Shown: positions 34,590 to 47,100, counted from the stretch's first letter. The stretch is DNA of 64,000 bases from Polaromonas sp. P2-4 (GCA_024703855.1 CP087965.1:5634001-5698000), one strand, 5' to 3'. Numbers and translations: made by a program. Notes: generated from the sequence alone by a model not told the origin.

Positions 34590-35595
34590 ATGCTGCCGGC
34601 CTCCATGTTCGCGATGACCGCCGACCCCGACGGGCGGCAACTGCTGGCCGCGCACAAGCCTTTTCCGAAAGCCGGCGACCACGACCTGGTGGTCCGCGTG
34701 CTCGCCTGCGGGGTTTGCCGCACCGACCTGCACATCATCGACGGCGACCTGCCGCCGCGGCGGCCCCAGGTGGTGCCAGGGCATGAAGTGGTCGGGCAGG
34801 TCATCACCCTTGGTGCCAAGGCCACGCGGTTCGCCATCGGGCAGCGTGTCGGCATCCCGTGGCTTGGCGGAGCCTGCGGTTGTTGCGCGTTCTGCGCCAT
34901 GGGCCGCGAAAACCTCTGCGACCAACCGATCTTCACCGGCTACGACCGCGATGGTGGCTTCGCCGAGTACGCCGCCGCGGACGAGCGTTTCTGCTTTGCC
35001 CTGCCGGAGCGCTACGACGACGCCCATGCCGCGCCGCTGTTGTGCGCCGGCCTGATTGGCTTTCGCGCTTGGTGCTTGGCCGGGGCGGCCGAGCCACGCC
35101 GCCTGGGCCTGATACGGCTTCGGCGCCGCGGCCCACATCATCTGCCAGATCGCCGCGGCCCGTGGGCAGGAGGTGTTCGCCTTCACCCGTGCCGGTGACC
35201 GGGCTGGACAAGATTTCGCCCGCAGCCTGGGTGCCGTGTGGGCCGGGGGTTCCTCGGACGCCGCTCCGGCCCCACTGGACACAGCGCTCATCTTCGCGCC
35301 CGCTGGCGAGCTGGTGCCGGCTGCCCTTGCCGCCACGCGCAAGGGCGGAACCGTGGTGTGCGCCGGCATCCACATGAGCGCCATCCCGTCCTTCGACTAC
35401 CGGCTGCTCTGGGGCGAGCGGGTGCTCAAGTCAGTCGCCAACCTCACGCGTGCGGACGGCGACGCCTTCTTCAGCCTGGTGGGCGAGTTGGCACTGCAAA
35501 CCCATGTGCAGACCTTCACCCTGCGGGACGCCAACGCCGCAGTGCAGGCGTTACGCGCAGGGACGGTGAACGGCGCTGCCGTGCTCCTGCCCTGA
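34590..35595 (+). CDS. Zinc-dependent alcohol dehydrogenase (one frameshift)
   Basis: About 335 residues. Zn ligands: Cys in LACGVCRTDLHIIDGDLPPR and His-Glu in VPGHEVVGQV. Structural Cys: GGACGCCAFCAMGRENLC. A one-base indel near 35110-35130 breaks the Rossmann region; EVFAFTRAGDRAGQDFARSL follows, ending VNGAAVLLP. This is the YjgB/AdhA-like branch of Zn-ADHs. The start is uncertain: AGGAGG sits 18 bases before ATG 34590, and ATG 34605 is also possible. Divergent from phaC and convergent with phaB. Confidence 0.85.
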
Positions 35596-35606
35596 GAACG
35601 CCTGCG

Positions 35607-35632
35607 CGCCGGGTGTGGCTCGGCCTCCGGCG
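35607..35632. terminator. Hairpin between convergent ADH and phaB
   Basis: CGCCGG (35607-35612) pairs with CCGGCG (35627-35632), in the 42-bp gap between two gene ends. No T-run. Confidence 0.4.
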
Positions 35633-35637
35633 TACGG

Positions 35638-36387
35638 TCAGTACATGTGCTGGCCACCGTTGATCGACAAGTTGGCGCCCGTGACGAAAGCCGCGCGCTC
35701 TGACGCCAGGTAGGCCACCAGCTCCGCGACCTCCGCCGGATCACCGAGCCGGCCGACGGGGATCTGCGGGAGGATGCGGTCCTGCAGCACCTGGGGTGGC
35801 ACCTTCTCGACCATGCGGGTGTGCAGGTAACCGGGTGACACGGTGTTGACGGTAATGTGCTTGCCGGCGAACTCCAGTGCCAGCGACTTCGTAAAACCGT
35901 GGATGCCGGCTTTCGACGCTGCGTAGTTGGCCTGGCCAAAAGCACCGCGCTGGCCATTGACCGACGAGATGTTGACGATGCGACCCCACCCGAGCGAGAG
36001 CATGTCCTCGATGACCTGCTTGGTCATGTTGAACATCGAGTCGAGGTTGGTGCGCAGCACCGTGTCCCAGTCTTCCGGACTCATCTTGCGAAAGCTCGCG
36101 TCGCGCGTGACACCGGCGTTGTTGACCAGCACTGATACGGGGCCATACTGCTGCCGGATAGCCTCCACCGCAACGGTGCAGGAGGCGAAGCGCGCAACGT
36201 CGGCCCCAATCGCTCCGAAGTGGTAGCCCAGCGTCTCCTGCGCGGCCAGCCAGGCCGCCACCTGCTGGTTTCCCGGAGAATGCAGCGCCACGACGGTGAA
36301 GTCGTCGTCGGCCAAGCGTCTGCAGACCGCCTCCCCGAGCCCACCCGTGCCGCCGGTCACCACGGCGATGCGTCGTGTTGTCGCCAT
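35638..36387 (-). CDS. phaB: Acetoacetyl-CoA reductase
   Basis: 249 residues, intact short-chain dehydrogenase. The cofactor motif is TGGTGGLGEAV. The catalytic Ser, Tyr and Lys are in VNISSVNGQRGAFGQANYAASK. The end is FVTGANLSINGGQHMY, diagnostic of PhaB. It reduces acetoacetyl-CoA to (R)-3-hydroxybutyryl-CoA with NADPH for PhaC. AAGGAG precedes ATG. Two palindromes lie 55-85 bp upstream (36443-36473); no FNR box was found. Confidence 0.95.
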   Translation of the reverse strand: MATTRRIAVVTGGTGGLGEAVCRRLADDDFTVVALHSPGNQQVAAWLAAQETLGYHFGAIGADVARFASCTVAVEAIRQQYGPVSVLVNNAGVTRDASFRKMSPEDWDTVLRTNLDSMFNMTKQVIEDMLSLGWGRIVNISSVNGQRGAFGQANYAASKAGIHGFTKSLALEFAGKHITVNTVSPGYLHTRMVEKVPPQVLQDRILPQIPVGRLGDPAEVAELVAYLASERAAFVTGANLSINGGQHMY

Positions 36388-36442
36388 ATGTCACTCCTTC
36401 AGGATGAGGTTGGGTGAATGTCTGTCGGAACAAGTTGAACCT

Positions 36443-36473
36443 GCTAACCAGGCTAGCTAAGGTTGCTAACCTT
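36443..36473. promoter_or_regulatory. Two adjacent palindromes upstream of phaB
   Basis: GCTAACC-A-GGCTAGC (36443-36457) is an inverted repeat with one mismatch, and AAGGTT-GCT-AACCTT (36459-36473) is perfect. They lie next to each other between phaB and the AlgE-like gene and look like operators for a dimeric repressor. The regulator is not known. Confidence 0.45.
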
Positions 36474-36598
36474 CCAAATCCAATTCTGCTACCCGGTTAG
36501 AGGCTGAAGAACTGGCGCCTATCCGCTGAGCGCATGACGCTATCGAATGTCGTGGATTGACTGCGGGCTGTCTTCAGTCATTGGTCATCCTACTAATC

Positions 36599-38162
36599 TC
36601 AAAACCAGAACTTGGCGATGACGCTGATGGATTTGTTGGCTTTGCGGAAGACACTTTTTTCCTCGTTAGTCACCGGATCAATGACTTTCTCTTCATTGCG
36701 AAAGGCTTTTCCAGGAAAGAACCAGCCCGCTCTCAAATCCAATCCGAGCCGCCGCACACCAAACAAGTTGCGAAACCCGAGCACGATATCGAGCCCACGC
36801 CCCGCATCTTTGCTCAGCCGCGTGTCATCCTGGTTCATTAGGGCGGTTAGCGCCGAGTTGCGAATTTCGTCCACGATTTTATTCAACCGGTAATGGTGAT
36901 AGACAAGATCGACCGAGACGTTCGGCGCTGGCCTAAAGCCCAGGCCGGCAGTGAGAATCTGGAGATTGCTCAGTTCCGGGTCGAGCGCCTCGCCGTAATA
37001 CTTCAATCTAGGAACGCCCCCGAGCCCCCCTTCGTTCGACTGCAAACCGGTTTGGCGGAACTGGTGGTTCGTGTTGTCGTTCGGGTTGTCGTCGCCGGTC
37101 CCGTAAGCATAGCCCAGGGTGACGTTCGGGGCGTATGGGAGACCCGTGAACCGATACGTGCCGCCGACATCGATTGCGTGGCCCTTGAAATTCTTCTTCG
37201 CCTCATCTTTGCCGCGCAAGAGACCGAGTTCGGTCCAGAAATTGAACCGGTCGGATGGCATGCCATAGGCACGCAGTCCCATGTGCAGAGGATCCCCTTC
37301 CCTCCCCGTTTGATCTTTGCGCAAAATCGTGTAGCCAGCCAACTTGATGTCTTCGATTCCGCGGTAGTCCAGGTAGAACATGTAGTTGTCGGTTCTGAGT
37401 CTTCTGAACCGGCGCGAGCAGATCCAAGTCCAGCCTGTCTTTTCGTGACGCGCTGAATTCGGCTTGAAAGGCGCCTTGCTTGAGTTTGACCAAGGCGGCG
37501 TCCAGTGAGGTGTCGTACAGCCAATGACGGCCATCCTCGAAATTGCGCCGCCCCAGCGTAAGGTCGATCGGCCCAAGGTCTTTGAAGGTCACCCAAGCCT
37601 GGTCAATAGGCAGCGAAAAGCGCCTTCGCGGCGCAACCTGCGTTTGCCCGTTCGGAAGAGTGACTACCTGTTGCTCGCTCGCAGCGATCTCCCTCTCCAA
37701 TAACACCTCCAGCATCATTTCCACCTGGGCGTTCGGTCGATAGATGACACTGCCGTTTATCTGAGGCGCCAGGATAAGGGAGTTGTCCCGCAGGCGCTTA
37801 TCGAGATCCGCGTCACGGCGGTAAGTGATGTCTGACTCACTGCCATATGAAAACTGGTACGTTAAGCGTGAGATCAATGGCCTTTCCGGATACCTTGGTG
37901 CATCCGGGTCCCCAGGCGAAACTTGGTCCCCAGACGGAGCCTTTGGCAACTGGAATTGCGCCAATTGAGTGTTGATTACGCCGTCCGCGGCGATTGACTG
38001 CTGCACATCGGTCTTGCCAGCCGCATCCTCAACAAGTGGGGTCGCGACCGGTTCGGCTTGAACCGCCAGCGCACCCGGCGCGGCAGCGAGCAAAGTTGAC
38101 CAGACCAGGGAGAGTGTTGCGATTCGAAGTATTCGATTCAAGTTGTTGCCGTTTTTCATCAT
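36599..38162 (-). CDS. AlgE-like alginate-export family outer membrane protein (one frameshift)
   Basis: About 520 residues from ATG 38162. A signal peptide (LRIATLSLVWSTLLAAAPGA) precedes a beta-barrel: ERPLISRLTYQFSYGSESDI, TFKDLGPIDLTLGRRNFEDG, YMFYLDYRGIEDIKLAGYTI and the terminal ISVIAKFWF with the C-terminal Phe typical of barrels. This matches the Alg_export family. A one-base indel near 37400 splits it. It is the last gene of a run with two RND pumps, so it may act as their outer-membrane pore or as a separate porin (inference). Confidence 0.78.
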
Positions 38163-38248
38163 TGCAGCGAGTTTGTACCTTATTGCAATGAATCATTACG
38201 CAGCGGCACCCAAAAGGCAACACCACTGTGCGCGTATGCAACACACCC

Positions 38249-38949
38249 TCATTTGCCCTTGATGAAGCCATAACTGGTCAGCCGCAGGTCCTCGTCCCTG
38301 ACAAGCCCAATCCCCGGAGCGTAATACTTGTACTCGCGCGGTGATTTCGATGGCCGAGCCTTCCTTGACCTTCAGACATTTGGAGAACGTCCCCGCCGGG
38401 GTTTTGCAGGTCTCATCGAGACTCACGATCTCGGCCCGGTCCATTGCCACGCCGGGCGCGATCTCCTGGTAGTACTTCATCTTCAGTTTCGGAGTTGCGG
38501 GCATCATCAGACCGGCCCTGCTGCCGTTCACGCCCGCATGCCACGTGCCGTCGTGCTTGACCACCTTACCGTTCTCGTAGTAATCGACGTCTTCACCGAA
38601 ATAGAACACGTCCTTTGTTTGCTCGCACATTGCGAAGTAATTTCTGGCGACTTCGTACAGCTCTCCTTTCTTCCATTCTCTCTCCTCGACCACGCGTAGT
38701 GACCCCATCGACCGTTTTGGTCTCATCAAGGACCGTGATCTGGACCTTGGTATCACCGCCTTCGAGGACAAGCTGAAAGCCGGGCTCCAGCACGGTGTAT
38801 TGATTTCTGCCCTGGGTCACAAGATTGCAGTTCGAGATGCCAAACTGGTCCTGCCACGTCGAGCTCGGTGCCTTATCCTGCGCACCTGCCGTGCAAGACA
38901 CGAGAATTGCCGCGGCGGCAAGCAAGGATTGAAATGTTTTTGTCATCAT
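38249..38949 (-). CDS. Exported protein of unknown function (two frameshifts)
   Basis: About 233 residues from ATG 38949, behind GGAGAAC. Signal peptide TFQSLLAAAAILVSCTAGAQ. The mature protein includes FGISNCNLVTQGRNQYTVLE, VVEEREWKKGELYEVARNYF and GTFSKCLKVKEGSAIEI. After indels near 38690 and 38335 the end is EYKYYAPGIGLVRDEDLRLT, stop 38249. Beta-rich and periplasmic; no family name recognised. It lies between the RND pump and the AlgE-like protein on the same strand. Confidence 0.65.
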
Positions 38950-39138
38950 GAATGTTCTCCTTCGTATCAGACCAGTTTCATGCCTTGGCCCTTGCGGCAC
39001 CCAGGCACGCTCGATATCGGCACCGCGCAAGCCAGGTACGCCATGACTTGCCCGAGAGCCGCCCCACGAACTGCAATACTTCCATACCAGAACACGTCGG
39101 CCGCCAGGAACATGCGCTGCATGCCCTTACCTCGTTTT

Positions 39139-42100
39139 TCACACGCCAGCCAGGCCCAGGTCAGACTGCCGTTGCGCTCCTGCCCCAACAACCAGATACA
39201 GCGCCGGCATCACGAACAATGTGACCAGGGTGGACGCGACCAGGCCGCCCATGATGACGATGGCTGTAGGCTGCACGATCTCAAGACCGGGGCTCTGCCC
39301 GACAACGATGATCGGCAGCAGTGCGGCGATGATTGCAGCAGAACCCGTCAGGATGGGCGACAGCCGTTCCCGCGCGCCGCGGATGACGAGGTCAAGACCA
39401 AACGGCACGTTTTCCTGTGCCTCGAGATGCTGATAATGATCAATCAGCGAGACGGCATTGCGGGCGGCAATCCCCAGCACCGCGAGGAAGCCTACGATAG
39501 CCCCCAGCGAAACCACACCACCGCTGACCAACACCGCCAACACCCCGCCTGCGACCGACGCCGGAAGCCCCACAAAAGCGATCAGCCCCAGGCGCCAACT
39601 TCCGAAACAAGCCTGCAGCAGCAGGAAAATTCCGATCAGGGCGGCGACGGCTACGCCCAGCATGTGCCGCTGGGCGCTTTCCAGCTCGGCCAATTCACCC
39701 AAAAGCTCCGGGTGATACTCGAGCGGGAACTGGATATTCTCCAACCGGTCTTCGACCTCGTCAGCCACCGAGCCCGCATCGCGTCCCGCCACGTTGGCCA
39801 CGACATCGACATAAGGTGCGATGCGTTCATGCCGCAGTACCGTCGGCGTCGATACCAGGCGCACGTCGGCGATGTCGCCCAGGCGCGCCTGGGTGCGATC
39901 CGATTTGTCGATCCACAAATCGCGCAGATTGGTCAGGCTCTGGCGAGCCTCGGGCGCACCGTGGACCACCACTTCATAGATCTTCTGCTCCTTGAACAGA
40001 TAGCCGACTACCAGGCCGGAGAACACGGTCGCCGTGGAGCGCCGCACATCGCCAGGTTTGACGTTAGCGCGGCCAGCGGCGTCGAGATCCACCTCGACTT
40101 GCACCTGAAGCTCCTCCACCTGGCCTTCGGTGTGCAGATCGACTATCCCCTTGATGCCGGAAAGCGCCTGTCTGACTTCTTCGGCCTTCTGGTTCAGGAC
40201 CTCGATCTTCTGACCGTAAATGCGCACGACGATCGCATTGCCCGCGCCGGTGAGCACTTCGCTGACTTTGTCGCGCAAATAGGAATGCACCGTGTGCATG
40301 ATTCCTGGATAGGCCTCGGCCGTCTCTCGTATCGCTGCGACTGTCTTGTCGTAGTCGGCTGTTGGGTCGAGGCTGATCCAGATCTGGCTTGAATTAATCC
40401 CCACCACCTGGTCGCCGGTCACCGCGCGCCCCACATGGGCGCCGACTGAGCGCACGCCGGGCAGAGATCGCAATTCGCTGCTGACCCGCGAGGTGATCCG
40501 ATGCGTTTCGACATGAGACGTCCCGGGCGGGGTGGACCAGTCCACCAGCAAGTCCCGCTCCTTGAACGTTGGAAGCAGCGATTGGCCCAGCAGCGGCCAT
40601 ATCCCGATGCCGGCCAGCACCGCGACGCCGGCGATCAGCATCACCTTGCGCGGTGCACCAATGACACGCCGCAGCGCGGCATCGTATCTGTCGCTGAACC
40701 AGACCGCGATGGGCGATCCGCGTTCCCGGCCAGCCGTTTTTCCCAGCAACATCAGGCTAAGCGCGGGGGTTACGGTGAGTGCCACCACCATGGACGCCAC
40801 CACTGCCAGCAGGTAGGCAATGGCCAGCGGTTCGAAGAACGCGCCCGAGACCCCGCCCATGAAAAGATGGGCAGGACAGCGAGTATCACGATCAGGGTCG
40901 CGTAGAGGGCGTCGCGTTGCGATGCCATGGTCGTGTCGAAGATCACGGTCATGATCGACACGCCGCTGTCTGGCTTTGCGCGCGCAGTCGTCCCCGGAGC
41001 GTGTCCACGTCGAAGACCACATCGTCGATGACGACGCTGAGGGCGACGATCAGACCCGCAAGAATCATGGTGTTGATCGTGGCCCCGGTCAGATGCAAGG
41101 CGATCACCGCGGCCAGCAGCGAGAGTGTGATCGACACGACGCTGATCAAGGCGCTACGCCAATTGAACAGGAATGCGCCGATGACCAGAATCACCAGGAC
41201 GCCACCGATGGCGATCGCCTGGGTCAGATTGGAAATCGAGTCTTGGACGTACGACGCCAGCCTGAACACCTTGGCGTCGATCTGGACGCCGGGCAATCCA
41301 CGACTCAGCTCGGCCAGCGCCTGGTCGACCCCACGCGTGACCTCCAGCGTGTTGGCGGACGGAAATTTTTCGATCACCAGCATCAGGCCGTTGCCGTTCT
41401 TGAGCACCGCGTCACCGATCAGCGGCGGATGCGAGAAGCTCACCTCGGTGACCTCGCCCAGCGACAGGGACTTGCCGGAGAGCAGCAGGCTGGGCGTTGT
41501 GACGGCGACCTTCGCCATATCTTCCGGCGTCTCGATCGGCATCGTGTGCTGGACACCGAGCCGCTGATTGCGATTGTCTATCCATCCGCCGGTCCCGGGC
41601 GCCGATCCCTTGAGAAAAGTCAGCGGTGACACCCACAACGCGTCGCCGGCGGCGGCGATGATGTCCTCCTGCAGCACCTTGGCGTCACGCAGCCGATTGG
41701 GGTCGATCTGGACATGCATCTGCCGCAGGCGCTGGCCCCAGATCGCCACGTTGGCGACACCGGGCACGCCCAGCAGCCGCGGCTTGATCGTCCAGCGCGT
41801 GAGCAGCGACAGCTCGGTCGGCTCGACCTTGTCCGACGAAATTCCTATCATCATGAAGCGGGAGGTTGCCGACAGGGGCTGCAGGATCACTGGCGGCTGC
41901 GCGACGTTCGGCAGGGTATACGCCAGTGTCAGGCGCTCCTGGATCATCTGCCTGGCCTTCATGATGTCGGTCCCGCGCTTGAAGGTGAGCACGATCGACG
42001 ACAGACCGGTCACCGACTGCGAGCGGATCGATTCCAGCCACGGTACGCCGGAGAGCAATTCCTCCAGGTTGAGGGTGATCAGGTCTTGCACCTCGTCGGC

Positions 42101-42272
42101 CGACAACCCGATCGCTTCGGTCTGAACCTCTACCACCGGTGGCGCGAACTCGGGAAAGACGTCAACGGGAATGTTCCTCAACTGGGTAGTCCCTGAATAC
42201 CACCAACGCCGCAGCGAGCCCCAGCACCAGGTAGCGGAACTGCAGACTTGAGCCAATGATCCAGCGAAACAT
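39139..42272 (-). CDS. Heavy-metal-efflux-type RND permease B (three frameshifts)
   Basis: About 1044 residues from ATG 42272 (MFRWIIGSSLQFRYLVLGLA). It has HME-RND motifs: RNIPVDVFPEFAPPVVEVQT, LEELLSGVPWLESIRSQSVT, the TM4 acidic cluster VIDDVVFDVDTLRGRL, and VTPALSLMLLGKTAGRERGS. Indels lie near 42210, 40960 and 40870. It is a proton-driven inner-membrane pump of the CusA/CzcA class; the metal or other substrate is unknown. It follows the adaptor gene at 42342-43404, after 69 bp, and is a diverged paralogue of the pump at 44192-47365. Confidence 0.88.
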
Positions 42273-42341
42273 ATCAAACCCCCTTCCGTAACTTCTCTTC
42301 CCCCAACTTGCGACGCCGCATGGCGGTCTTTCGAGATGACA

Positions 42342-43404
42342 CTATTTTCCGAAGATCTCGGCACCGTAGAGCAGTGACGCACCCACAGTGACCACCGGGG
42401 TTCCGACCGGCGGGCCGTCGGAAAGAACCGCCAGGTCACCGACGACACGCTCCACGCCGATGCGCTGGCGCTCGAACGCCAACGGTTTGGTGTTGACGTA
42501 GACCCAGGCGGCGCCTTTGCCGTCGTAGTACACGGCGCTGTAGGGCACGACCTTTTGTTTGTCCTCATTGCCGGAAACCTGCAGCTCTACCCGCATGCGG
42601 CTGTTCAGCGTGAGGCCGTGATCCTTGCCGGGCACCCTGTAGTAGAGCGTCAACATCGAGCGTTTTCGCGTCTTCAACCGGCACCATTCCGGACGGCTGC
42701 GCGAGTACCACGCCGTCCAACTTGTCACGGGTGAAAAGTGCCTGAAGTCGCGCCGGCTTGTCCTTCGCCAACCTTTCCCACTCCCCCTGCGACAAGGTCA
42801 CCTGCACCCAGGCGTCGCCGACGATGGGTGGGTTCGCCTGTGTCGGCGCCGCTGTGGGGACCGGCTGTGGCGCGGGTGCAGCGATGGCCTTCCCTAAACC
42901 GGCAAACGCACCGCCGGTTTTTTGCAGTGCCGCCGGTGTCGCGGGGGCCACGGCGGCTACCTTCCTTAAGCTTATAGCCCCGCCGCCGGGGTCCGTGGGC
43001 GCGGCCGGGGCGGGGGCTGCCCCGACCGGCCCGAAGCCGCCAAAGATGCCGCCGGCCGGCTTCTCGCCGGGCTGCCGGTCGACCGGAACGGTGATGAGCC
43101 CGCTGACCATCTGTTTGCGGATGATCGACTCTTCGCCCACCTTGCCGGTCTCTATCCCCAGCCGTTCGGCCGCCTTCGCGCTCAGAATGACCCGCTTGAC
43201 GGTGCTCCCGGAGATCGCCTCCAAGGTGACTGGGGTGTTCTTCCCGGCCGCCTTCGATCCTGCAGGGTCCGCTGCATTCGCTGCAGCCGGCGCCAGCAAG
43301 AGCACCGCTACCGCTGCCGCTGCCGCTGCCAGGAGCGTGCACTTGGCAGGGGACGGAGTTGCGTTCCGATCCGCCCTCACGGCGGCCATGTGTTTGGCTT
43401 TCAT
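42342..43404 (-). CDS. RND periplasmic adaptor-like protein, short type (one frameshift)
   Basis: About 354 residues from ATG 43404, behind AAGGAGG. Signal peptide, then VTLEAISGSTVKRVILSAKA, an Ala/Pro/Gly-rich linker (about residues 115-180), GDAWVQVTLSQGEWERLAKD and, after an indel near 42660, LTLYYRVPGKDHGLTLNSRM and VVTVGASLLYGAEIFGK. The C-terminal beta-barrel and membrane-proximal parts resemble CusB-type adaptors, but I see no long alpha-hairpin of the usual length, so it may dock differently. It lies between the two RND genes. Confidence 0.7.
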
Positions 43405-43436
43405 TCGAGTGCCTCCTTCTCTCAGACGATGACTTC

Positions 43437-44168
43437 CTACAGCGGCGGGACGGCGCCGTCTTTTCCGACGAAAACAAAGAGAGCCAGGTGCTGGCCGTCC
43501 GAACCCTTGCGCGCGCCGATAAAGACACGCACCCCCGGCTTGATCAAGCTCTTGTCCCCGAGCGACATCTTGTTGACCGGCACGTCGTGGGGTATTTCCA
43601 CGTCCGTTTCGTCGTAGTCGGTGGGACCCCACTTGATCGAGAGCACCCGGACCTCAAGGTCGTCGACCCAGCCGTGGGCGATGATGCTGTCGGGCGTCAG
43701 GTCCCACTTCTTGTGGCCCAGCGCAATGCCGCGCAATTTCTCGTCGATGATCCGCAACTCGAACCCCTTGTGCAGCCAGACCGCCGAATCCCGGACGATG
43801 GGACTGTATTCCTCCAGCTTCACCGCAACGGCTCCGACATAGACGCCAAAATCCACGTCCGCGAAGCTTCCCTTGGTCAGGCTGATGACCGTGGTGTCGT
43901 CCTTGAGCCCGATGCTCAGCGTCTTGCCCTCGCCGGTCTTCACGGTGATGGAAGAACCGTCGACCTTGGTGACCTGACCACGGATATGGTCCGGCTCCGC
44001 TGCGTCCCGCTCGGCTTTGGGTGTGTGACTCTGCGCTGCGGCGTCTTTGGTCTGTGAGCGCGGTATGACCTTGTGGTCTGTTGCGGCATCCTGCGCGCGT
44101 GCCGGTGCGCCAAGCGTCAAAACGATGGCCGAAGCGACTGCAGCGAGATAACCGGGCAAGCGAATCAT
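43437..44168 (-). CDS. Exported DUF5666-like protein
   Basis: 243 residues, intact, from ATG 44168 behind GGGAG. Signal peptide YLAAVASAIVLTLGAPARAQ. The mature N-terminal part has HIRGQVTKVDGSSITVKTGE and GKTLSIGLKDDTTVISL, an OB-like repeat of the DUF5666 kind. The C-terminal part is VEIPHDVPVNKMSLGDKSLI and IGARKGSDGQHLALFVFVG. Periplasmic; function unknown. It is 23 bp downstream of one RND pump and 32 bp upstream of the adaptor gene. Confidence 0.7.
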   Translation of the reverse strand: MIRLPGYLAAVASAIVLTLGAPARAQDAATDHKVIPRSQTKDAAAQSHTPKAERDAAEPDHIRGQVTKVDGSSITVKTGEGKTLSIGLKDDTTVISLTKGSFADVDFGVYVGAVAVKLEEYSPIVRDSAVWLHKGFELRIIDEKLRGIALGHKKWDLTPDSIIAHGWVDDLEVRVLSIKWGPTDYDETDVEIPHDVPVNKMSLGDKSLIKPGVRVFIGARKGSDGQHLALFVFVGKDGAVPPL

Positions 44169-44191
44169 GTGTTTCTCCCTTATTCCTTGAT

Positions 44192-47100
44192 CTACGACCC
44201 AAAGCCGGCGTCAGCAGCTCCTCGGTAGGTCGATGCCGCCTGGAAAGGGAGAGCTTCAACCGGTTCGCCGGAATTGGCGCCATACCGGAGGTACAGAATC
44301 GGCACGACGAACAAGCTCAGCAAGGACGACGTGATGATGCCGCCCAGAATGGCCACCGCCATCGGGTGCTCGATCTCGTGGCCGGGGATGCTGCCGGGGA
44401 CAATCAGCGGCAGCAGCGCCAATGCGGTGCACAGGGTGGTCATCAGGATCGGCGACAGTCGCTCGCTGGCCCCGCGCAAGACAAGCCCGAGACCGAAGGG
44501 CTCGGCTTCCACTCGCTCGAGGTAGCGGCAGTGTTCGATGAGCATGATGCCGTTGCGTGCCGACAGGCCCAGTATCGTGATGATGCCTACCAGGGACCCC
44601 AGCGAAATGACGCGGTCGGCTGCGAAAGTTGCCAGCACCGCGCCGACCAGCGCCGCCGGGAGGGCGAGGAAGATCATGCTGGCGAGTCGCAGATTTCGGA
44701 AGGTCGCGTGGAGAATCAGGAAGATCGCCGCGACAACGAACAGCGAGGCAACAAGCAGATTCCTTTGCGCAGCCTGCCGCTCCTTGTACTCTCCCAGAAG
44801 CTGCGGGTAGTAGCCGAGCGGAAAACTGATTTTCGCAAGCCGGGCCTCGACGTCGTTCGCCACCGATCCAAGATCACGCCCTTTGACATTGGCGTGAACA
44901 TCAATCCGCCGCGAGTTGTTTTCGCGCTTGATCTTGTTCGGCGTCGGCGCGATGCTGATGTCCGCTACCTCCGCGATGCGGACCCGCCCGCCATAGGGTG
45001 TGTCGATCAGGAAGTCGCGAATGTCATCCACGTTGTTGCGGGCTGCCGGCGCCGTCCACACGAAGACGTCATAAACCTTGCCGTCTTTATGGATGTCCGT
45101 GACTTCGATGCCCGACATCAGAACATTCACCACCCGGCGGACGTCGCCGGGCTTGATCCCATAGCGGCCAGCTCTCTCAAGGTTCACCTTGACCTGCACC
45201 TGTGGCGTGTCGACCTGCTGCTCCAGATGGAGATCGATGAGGCCGGGTATATCCTTCAGGGCGTTTTCCACGTCGTGCGCCCTTTCACGCAGGCCCGATA
45301 GCTCGGGCCCGAATATGCGCACGACGATGGATTCTCCCGCCCCGGTCAGAACCTCCTTAATCCGCTCTTTCAGATAGGTTTGCACGTCGCGATAAAGCCC
45401 TGGATAGCCGGCGACTGCGGCTTCGACACTCGCGCGTCTTGTCGTAGTCCGCCTTGGGGTCGATGCTGATCCAGTTCTCGGTGAAATTCACGCCGTACGG
45501 TTCGTCCCCACCGACGGCACGTCCGATATGCGCGCCGAAGTTGCGCACGCCAGGGATGGCGCGCAGCTCGCGGCTGGCCGCCTGGGTGATCCTGAACGTC
45601 TCTGGGTGCGAGGTTCCCTCGGGCGGGACCCAATGCATCAGAAAATCTCTTTCCTTGAACGCCGGAAGCAGCGACGCACCGAGGAAAGGCCACACACCGA
45701 TGGCCGCGACGACGAGGACGATGGCTGCTGCGAATGTCGCGCGTGGCGCCTGGATGGTTCGTGAAAGAATCGCACCGTAATGACGCTTGAGCCACGGCAC
45801 CAGCGGAGACTCCCGCTGCTCGATGCCGGCGCTACTCAGCAGCATCAGGCAAAGGGCCGGTGTCACCGTTAACGCCACCGCCATGGAAGCCAGCATCGCC
45901 ACAAGATAGGCGAGGACCAGCGGTTCGAAGAACACCCCCGACAGCCCGCCCATGAAGAACACCGGCGTCACGGCCAGCACGACGATCACCGTTGCGTGGA
46001 CGATGGCGGAACGTACCTCGATTGACGCTTCGAGGATGATGCGTGCCGTCGATTTGTCGCTACCCGTCCGGCAGTGCTGCCGCAGGCGTCGCACGATGTT
46101 CTCGACATCGATGATCGCGTCGTCCACGACGTCACCGAGGGCGACGATGAATCCTGCCAACACCATCGTATTGATCGTGGCGCCCATTTGGTAGAGAACC
46201 ACCCCGGCCGTTACCAGGGACAACGGGATCGCGATGACGCTGATCAGCGCCACCCGCCATTCATAGAGGAAGGCGCCGAGGATGATGATCACAAGTATGC
46301 AACCAATGATGAGCGCCCGCGTCAGATTCTCCATCGACAGATCGATGAAGGTCGCCGGCCGGAAGATCGTGGAGTCGATCTCGACGCCGGGCAATCCCGG
46401 TTTCAATGCCGCCAGCGCTTCCTCGACGCCGCGCGTGACTTCCAGCGTGTTGGCCCACGGCAGCTTCTCGACGATCATCATCAGGCCGTGCCCGTCGTTG
46501 ATGACGGCGTCCCCGATCAACGGCCAGGTGTCCCATACCACGTTGCCCACATCGCCCAGCCGCGGCGGGTTGGGACGCCTGCCTTTGAGGGAAAGCGGCA
46601 CCTGGGCCAGATGCTCAATCGAAAACACCGGCGATTCGTTATGGATAGCGAGCCGCTGGTTGGGCGTGTCGATCATCCCGTCGATGCGCGCCTTCCCCCG
46701 GAGCTGTAGGTCAGCATGCCGATGTCCAGGGCGTCCGAGGTCGTCTCCAGAACCTCGTCCAGCGTGACGTTGTGGGCGCGCATCAGGCTTGGGTCGACCT
46801 GCACCTGCAAGGACTTGATCTGGTCGCCCCACATGGGAATGCTGGCCACGCCGGGGACAGACATGAGACGGAACTTGATCGTCCAGTAGGCGATCATTGA
46901 CAGGTCCATCTGATCGTAGACCTTCGATGACAGCCCGATCTTCATGACCCGGCTGGTCGATGACAGGGGTTGCAGTATCACTGGCATGCCGGATGACTTC
47001 GGCAGTTCGGCAATAGCCAGCTTCAGGCGCTCCTGCACGCGCTGTCGCGCATCCATGAGATCGGTGCCCATCTTGAACAGCAGCACCACCTGCGACAGCC

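Noticed and set aside
38800..40392. Plus-strand open frame of 530 codons over the RND gene
   Set aside because: Antisense shadow of CusA/CzcA-type motifs; no start signal and no recognisable domain.
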